DNA from: Enterobacter sp. RIT418
GTDB taxonomy: Bacteria > Pseudomonadota > Gammaproteobacteria > Enterobacterales > Enterobacteriaceae
Reading direction: 5' to 3'
DNA: 64,000 bases
Assembly (NCBI RefSeq): GCF_003057745.1
Contig: NZ_QBJD02000004.1
Location: 186,001-250,000, forward strand
Notes under the pieces: model-generated
The model's database searches: none
Told to the model about the DNA's origin: nothing
The model's input: the letters and a program-made list of their open reading frames with translations, nothing else
Program-made: the position numbers and the translations under genes
Shown: in pieces, positions 60,296 to 64,000 of the stretch
How the letters are laid out: each line of letters opens with the position of its first letter
How positions within the stretch are numbered: position 1 is the first letter of the stretch

Positions 60296-61300
60296 CTAAG
60301 CCAGCTGCTTACGACTGATCAGCGGCCCGTCAATCTTCTTCATCGAGCGATCCAGCACCTCTCCAATCACCGACGACAGCTCGTTCAGCTCAAACTTCGC
60401 CACGTAGCCGTCGGCCTTCACCTTGCGAATATGGTCTTCGTTGGCGTTGCCCGAAAGCGAAGAGTGGATCACCACCGGAATATCCTTCAGCACCGGGTCA
60501 GACTTAATCTTGCGCGTCAGCGTAAAACCGTCCATCTCCGGCATTTCGAGATCGGTCAGCACCAGCGCGATTTTGTCGGTAATCGGCACGCCTTCCGCCT
60601 GCGCCTGTGCGGCCAGAACGCCAATCTTTTCCCACGCGTCTTTGCCGGTAATGTGCAGCTGCGCCGGAATGGACATCGCCTCCAGGCCTTTCTCCAGCAT
60701 TGAGCGCGCGACTTTGGAATCCTCCGCCACGATGGCGACAGCGCCCGGCTTGATGCTGAATTTAGTCGTTTGCAGATTCGTGGCGTGCAGATCGTGGTTC
60801 GCCGGGGTGATGTCATACAGGATCTGCTCAACGTCCAGCACCATCGCCAGATCGTTGGTATCGGTCTTTTCGTCCAGACAGGCGATGCTGGTGATGTAAC
60901 GTCCGCTGACCGCCGTTTCAGCCGCGTGAACCTGCTTCCAGTCGAGACGCATAATGTTCTCAACGGACTCCACGGCGAACGCCTGCACGCTGCGCGCATA
61001 TTCGGTGATCAGCAGAATGTTCAGGCCGGTTGTCGGCTTGCAGCCCGCGACCGCCGCCAGGTCAATCACCGGGATCACCTGATCGCGTATGTTCACCATG
61101 CCCATCAGCGGAGACTTCATGCCCGCAGGCTTCGTGAACTCCGGCATCGGCACGATCTCGCGCAGCTTAAACACGTTAATGCCGAACAGCTCGGATTTGT
61201 TTTCGTTCAACGAGGTGCCGAGACGGAACAGCAACAGCTCAAAACGGTTGGACAGGGTTAGATTCGCCCTGTCATCAATATCTTTCTGGAAATTATCCAT
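60296..61300 (-). CDS. cheV: chemotaxis coupling protein CheV
   Basis: A 334-residue protein with an N-terminal CheW-like coupling domain (about 15-160) and a C-terminal receiver domain (about 185-315). The receiver has the acidic pair Glu193-Asp194, the phosphoryl-accepting Asp250 in LVLTDLEMPEMDGF and a lysine in VAKFELNEL. CheV links chemoreceptors to CheA and is phosphorylated by it. Salmonella has cheV at this place; E. coli K-12 lacks it. A sigma-28 promoter lies just upstream, so it is expressed with late flagellar genes. Confidence 0.95.
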   Translation of the reverse strand: MDNFQKDIDDRANLTLSNRFELLLFRLGTSLNENKSELFGINVFKLREIVPMPEFTKPAGMKSPLMGMVNIRDQVIPVIDLAAVAGCKPTTGLNILLITEYARSVQAFAVESVENIMRLDWKQVHAAETAVSGRYITSIACLDEKTDTNDLAMVLDVEQILYDITPANHDLHATNLQTTKFSIKPGAVAIVAEDSKVARSMLEKGLEAMSIPAQLHITGKDAWEKIGVLAAQAQAEGVPITDKIALVLTDLEMPEMDGFTLTRKIKSDPVLKDIPVVIHSSLSGNANEDHIRKVKADGYVAKFELNELSSVIGEVLDRSMKKIDGPLISRKQLA

Positions 61301-61334
61301 TCTACCCTCAAGTGAAATGCTGCCCTTTTAATCG

Positions 61335-61361
61335 TTATCGGCATTCCGGGGGAAAAATGAA
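61335..61361 (-). promoter_or_regulatory. sigma-28 (FliA) promoter of cheV
   Basis: On the minus strand the -10 element is a perfect GCCGATAA (61342 down to 61335), preceded at 11 bases by TTCATTTT (61361-61354), which matches the -35 consensus TAAAGTTT in five of eight positions. It lies 35 bases before the cheV ATG, in the gap after rbn. It fits flagellar class 3 control. Confidence 0.82.
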
Positions 61362-61364
61362 GGG

Positions 61365-62282
61365 CTAAACGCTGACCTGGGTAAAATCGTCAGCCAGCAT
61401 GCAGTTGTCGAACACCGCCCGGCACTCCGCCAGCAGGCTTTCACCGCCCCGCGCGTCGTAGCGCGAGCTCACGTGAGTCACGATTAATTTTCCCACGCCC
61501 GCGTCGCGCGCCAGCTGGGCGGCCTGACGGGTTGAGCTGTGTCCGCGGCCGTTGGCCTTCTCCTCCATTGCCGCTTCGAGCGTGGCTTCATGCACCGCTA
61601 CGTCCACGCCCTGCGCAAGCAGAAGGGCCGAAGGGCAGGGGGCGGTATCGCCAAAAATAGCCAGCTTTTTACCCGCCTGCGGTGGGGAAAGGTAGTCCCG
61701 CCCGTTGACGACGCGCCCGTCCTCCAGCGTCACGGTCTCGCCCTGCTTGAGGCGCTGGAACAGCGGCCCCGGCCTGACGCCGTCGGCGATAAGCGCAGCG
61801 GCGTCGAGCGCGCCGGGTCGGTCATGCTCTTCGATACGGTAGCCGTAGCACTCAACGGGATGATTGAGCCGTCGGGCGGTCACCCGGTAGCACTCGTCCT
61901 CAAAAACCAGGCCTTCGCCAATCTCCACCACCTCGAGCGGGTAGTCGGTCCACGAGCCGCTAAGGCGCAGCGTGGTTTCGACAAATTCAGCGATGCCCGT
62001 GGGGCCGTAGATCGTTAGCGGATGCGCAATCCCCGCCATCGAGCGGCTGCACAGCAGGCCCGGCAGGCCGAACAGGTGATCGCCGTGCAGATGGGTAATA
62101 AAAATGTTATCCAGCTTGCCGGGATGCCAGGCGGTACGCAGCAGCTGGTGCTGCGTGCCCTCGCCGCAGTCGAATAGCCACAGCCCCGCCCGCGTCGGAT
62201 GCTGTAAATCCAGCAGGATGGCGGTCACGTTGCGCGAGCGGGTTGGCACGCCGGCGGACGTCCCCAGAAAAATCAGTTCCAT
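61365..62282 (-). CDS. rbn: ribonuclease BN / RNase Z
   Basis: A 305-residue metallo-beta-lactamase-fold nuclease that trims tRNA 3' ends and acts as endo- and exoribonuclease in E. coli. The zinc motif HxHxDH is at 64-69 (THLHGDH), with FGDTAPC, VHEATL and THVSSRY completing the ligands, and PTRSRN near the N-terminus. Length equals E. coli Rbn (ElaC). ATG 62282; divergent from elaA. Confidence 0.95.
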   Translation of the reverse strand: MELIFLGTSAGVPTRSRNVTAILLDLQHPTRAGLWLFDCGEGTQHQLLRTAWHPGKLDNIFITHLHGDHLFGLPGLLCSRSMAGIAHPLTIYGPTGIAEFVETTLRLSGSWTDYPLEVVEIGEGLVFEDECYRVTARRLNHPVECYGYRIEEHDRPGALDAAALIADGVRPGPLFQRLKQGETVTLEDGRVVNGRDYLSPPQAGKKLAIFGDTAPCPSALLLAQGVDVAVHEATLEAAMEEKANGRGHSSTRQAAQLARDAGVGKLIVTHVSSRYDARGGESLLAECRAVFDNCMLADDFTQVSV

Positions 62283-62353
62283 AATGCAATCAGCCCTTTG
62301 CCGAATGGGAAGGTGTTTAGTATAACGTGGTGAACCCCAGGAAGGAGACCGAC

Positions 62354-62815
62354 ATGATCGAGTGGCAAAATTTACACCATAGCGAGCTGACCGTACCGTC
62401 CCTTTACGCGCTCCTCAAGCTGCGCTGCGAAGTGTTTGTTGTTGAACAAACCTGCCCGTATCAGGACATCGACGGTGACGATTTGGTCGGTGAGAACCGC
62501 CATATCCTCGGCTGGAAAGAGGGCGAGCTGGTGGCGTATGCGAGGATTCTGAAAAGCGACAGCGACGTCGAGCCCGTGGTCATCGGCCGCGTGATTATCA
62601 GCGGTAGAGCGCGCGGTGAAAAGCTGGGCTATCAGCTGATGGAGAAAACGCTGGCAGCCTGTGAAAAAGAGTGGCCGGACAAGGCGTTATACCTCGGCGC
62701 GCAGGCCCATCTGCAGGCGTTCTATGCCCACTTTGGGTTTAGCCCGGTGACGGACGTTTACGACGAAGACGGTATTCCACACGTGGGGATGGCGCGGGAA
62801 GCGAAGCAGGCGTAA
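62354..62815 (+). CDS. elaA: GNAT-family acetyltransferase ElaA
   Basis: A 153-residue GNAT protein matching ElaA, function unknown. Characteristic pieces are [22 protein letters not shown], the acetyl-CoA region [21 protein letters not shown] (about 76-96) and [14 protein letters not shown]. The frame extends nine codons upstream, but ATG 62354 follows AAGGAGA and gives the family start [12 protein letters not shown]. Confidence 0.94.
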   Translation: MIEWQNLHHSELTVPSLYALLKLRCEVFVVEQTCPYQDIDGDDLVGENRHILGWKEGELVAYARILKSDSDVEPVVIGRVIISGRARGEKLGYQLMEKTLAACEKEWPDKALYLGAQAHLQAFYAHFGFSPVTDVYDEDGIPHVGMAREAKQA

Positions 62816-62868
62816 TCCGCTGTCGTTGTCTATAGTTAGCGAACTGGTAAACAATCATGGAGAAAAAT

Positions 62869-63174
62869 ATGTCATTTCAATCATGGGATACCCGCATCGA
62901 TGACGACCTGGCGCTGCTAAGCGAAACGCTGGAAGAGGTACTGCGTTCCTCCGGCGATCCTGCCGACCAAAAATATATTGAGCTGAAAGCGCGCGCCGAA
63001 AATGCGCTGCACGAGGTGAAAAACCGCGTCAGCCACGCGTCTGATAATTACTACTATCGCGCCAAAAAAGCGGTTTATCGCGCCGATGACTACGTGCATG
63101 AAAAACCGTGGCAGGGCATTGGCGCCGGTGCGGCCGTGGGCCTGGTGCTTGGGTTACTGCTGGCCCGCCGCTAG
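62869..63174 (+). CDS. elaB: tail-anchored ribosome-binding protein ElaB
   Basis: A 101-residue protein of the ElaB/YqjD/YgaM group: helical soluble part and a C-terminal membrane segment (GIGAGAAVGLVLGLLLARR) that anchors it in the inner membrane. Relatives bind stationary-phase ribosomes, and E. coli elaB is RpoS-dependent and helps stress tolerance. A -10-like CTATAGT at 62830 would suit RpoS. ATG 62869 is preceded by GGAGAAA; an upstream in-frame ATG overlaps that site. Confidence 0.94.
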   Translation: MSFQSWDTRIDDDLALLSETLEEVLRSSGDPADQKYIELKARAENALHEVKNRVSHASDNYYYRAKKAVYRADDYVHEKPWQGIGAGAAVGLVLGLLLARR

Positions 63175-63207
63175 GCGATGGCGTAACGGTAACCACTCCC
63201 TATACGT

Positions 63208-63242
63208 GGGTACTGCTTTTTATTGTCAGTACCCCGTATAAT
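63208..63242 (+). promoter_or_regulatory. hairpin and promoter between elaB and menF
   Basis: GGGTACTG (63208-63215) and CAGTACCC (63227-63234) are complementary around a T-rich loop; a TATAAT -10 element stands right after at 63237-63242, 27 bases before menF. A weak -35 (TGCTTT) falls at 63214 with 17-base spacing. The palindrome could be an operator over the promoter or the end of the elaB transcript. Confidence 0.5.
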
Positions 63243-63269
63243 GTGACGTTTTAACAGGGAGAGGTTCGC

Positions 63270-64000
63270 GTGCTTTCGATGTCCATCGCGCTGGAACGGT
63301 TGCGCACCCAGCTTGCGCAAGCGTTGCCCGCTTTACCCGGTTTGCATCATGTCGATGTCTCTTTCCCGTTAAACGACGCCTTCGACCCGCTGGCCTGGCT
63401 CGGCTCACAGGCCTGCTACCCGCAGTTTTACTGGCAGCAGCGCAATGGCGATGAAGAACTTGCCGGGCTTGGCGCCGTCGCGCACTTCAGCTCGCTGGCC
63501 GACGCCTCCCGCTTTTTGCACTCCCACGACGCGCCCGACAGCACCCGCATCTGCGGGCTTAACGCGTTCAGCCCTGAGCAGGGCAACCTCTTTCTGCCGC
63601 GCCTGCTATGGCAGCGCACGGCTGGCGTCGCTACCCTTCGCCTGCAGCTGTGGAGCGAAACCTCTCTCAAGGAAGACGCGCAAAGCGCGCTGGCATTTCT
63701 GGCGCAGCTTGGCGAGGCAAAACCCGTTCGTCCCCTGTCGGTTCAGGTGCAGCGCGAAACGCATCTTCCGCAGCGCGCCGAATGGCTGGACCTGATACGC
63801 CGCGCCTCGGACGCGATTGCCCAGGGCAATTTTGAAAAGGTCGTGCTGGCCCGCGCTACCGACCTTTACTTTAATCAGCCGGTGAATGCCGCTTCGCTGA
63901 TGGCGGCCAGCCGCGCGCTGAACCTCAACTGCTATCATTTCTGCATGATGTTTGACGCCGAAAATGCGTTCCTGGGCTCAACCCCGGAACGCCTGTGGCG
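63270..64000 (+). CDS. menF: isochorismate synthase MenF, 5' part (3' end outside window)
   Basis: The frame is open from GTG 63270 to the window end, 243 codons of a family about 431 residues long. MenF converts chorismate to isochorismate, the first step of menaquinone synthesis. Recognisable segments are YPQFYWQQRNGDEE (50-63), GLNAF and LPRL, and the start of the chorismate-binding domain with FEKVVLARATD, in which the general base is Lys190. That number agrees with the E. coli enzyme and supports the GTG start, which has GGGAGAGG at proper distance; an ATG nine bases later would be too far. The frame ends mid-domain at SSTPERLW-like LGSTPERLW. Confidence 0.95.
   Translation, partial: MLSMSIALERLRTQLAQALPALPGLHHVDVSFPLNDAFDPLAWLGSQACYPQFYWQQRNGDEELAGLGAVAHFSSLADASRFLHSHDAPDSTRICGLNAFSPEQGNLFLPRLLWQRTAGVATLRLQLWSETSLKEDAQSALAFLAQLGEAKPVRPLSVQVQRETHLPQRAEWLDLIRRASDAIAQGNFEKVVLARATDLYFNQPVNAASLMAASRALNLNCYHFCMMFDAENAFLGSTPERLW

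Overview
The window is a stretch of enterobacterial core chromosome. Gene content, gene order and protein sequences match, from memory, the E. coli/Salmonella segment running from fadIJ through the nuo operon to menF. The organism is probably a member of the Enterobacteriaceae near Enterobacter, Lelliottia or Leclercia. The GC-rich codon use, a cheV gene between nuoN and rbn (present in Salmonella, absent from E. coli K-12), a four-residue insertion in NuoB and a GNAT gene next to hisP point away from E. coli itself. I see no prophage, insertion sequence, CRISPR array, tRNA or rRNA, and no obviously new multi-gene system. The interest lies in regulatory sites and repeats.

Layout. 1-2634: fadI (3' part only) and fadJ, fatty-acid beta-oxidation. 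2843-3927: sixA and smrB, convergent. 4073-8627: prmB, aroC, mepA, yfcA, epmC and yfcL, a tightly packed plus-strand group. 8668-12053: mnmC and fabB, divergent, with FadR- and FabR-type operators between them. 12119-14374: yfcJ and flk, convergent. 14487-21284: pdxB, usg, truA, dedA, accD, folC and dedD. 21467-24239: a PurR box followed by cvpA, purF and ubiX. 24245-28590: argT and hisJQMP, basic amino-acid uptake, with two sigma-54 promoter candidates, each preceded by NtrC-like palindromes. 28676-31199: minus-strand GNAT gene, yfcH, folX and yfcG. 31338-33201: yfcF, yfcE and yfcD. 33320-36739: pta and ackA, the acetate pathway. 37076-40698: yfbV, yfbU, hxpA and yfbS. 40740-42669: yfbR and alaA. 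43604-44542: lrhA, flanked by two long AT-rich non-coding regions. 45174-60116: the complete 13-gene nuo operon for NADH:quinone oxidoreductase, with nuoC and nuoD fused. 60296-62282: cheV (with a sigma-28 promoter) and rbn. 62354 to the end: elaA, elaB and the 5' part of menF.

How the parts work together. Several blocks belong to central and energy metabolism: beta-oxidation, the acetate pathway, complex I, menaquinone entry, unsaturated fatty-acid synthesis and malonyl-CoA supply. A second theme is nitrogen: ArgT/HisJ share the HisQMP2 ABC transporter and both appear to be under NtrC/sigma-54. A third is motility: LrhA (a repressor of flhDC in E. coli), Flk and CheV.

Two repeat families punctuate the gene borders. 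One is the classic REP type. The other is a CCCTCTCCC/GGGAGAGGG hairpin with a GGGTGAGGGCATCA tail. Copies of the second family supply the stop codon and last residues of two minus-strand genes, and one copy is tandemly duplicated together with the nuo terminator.
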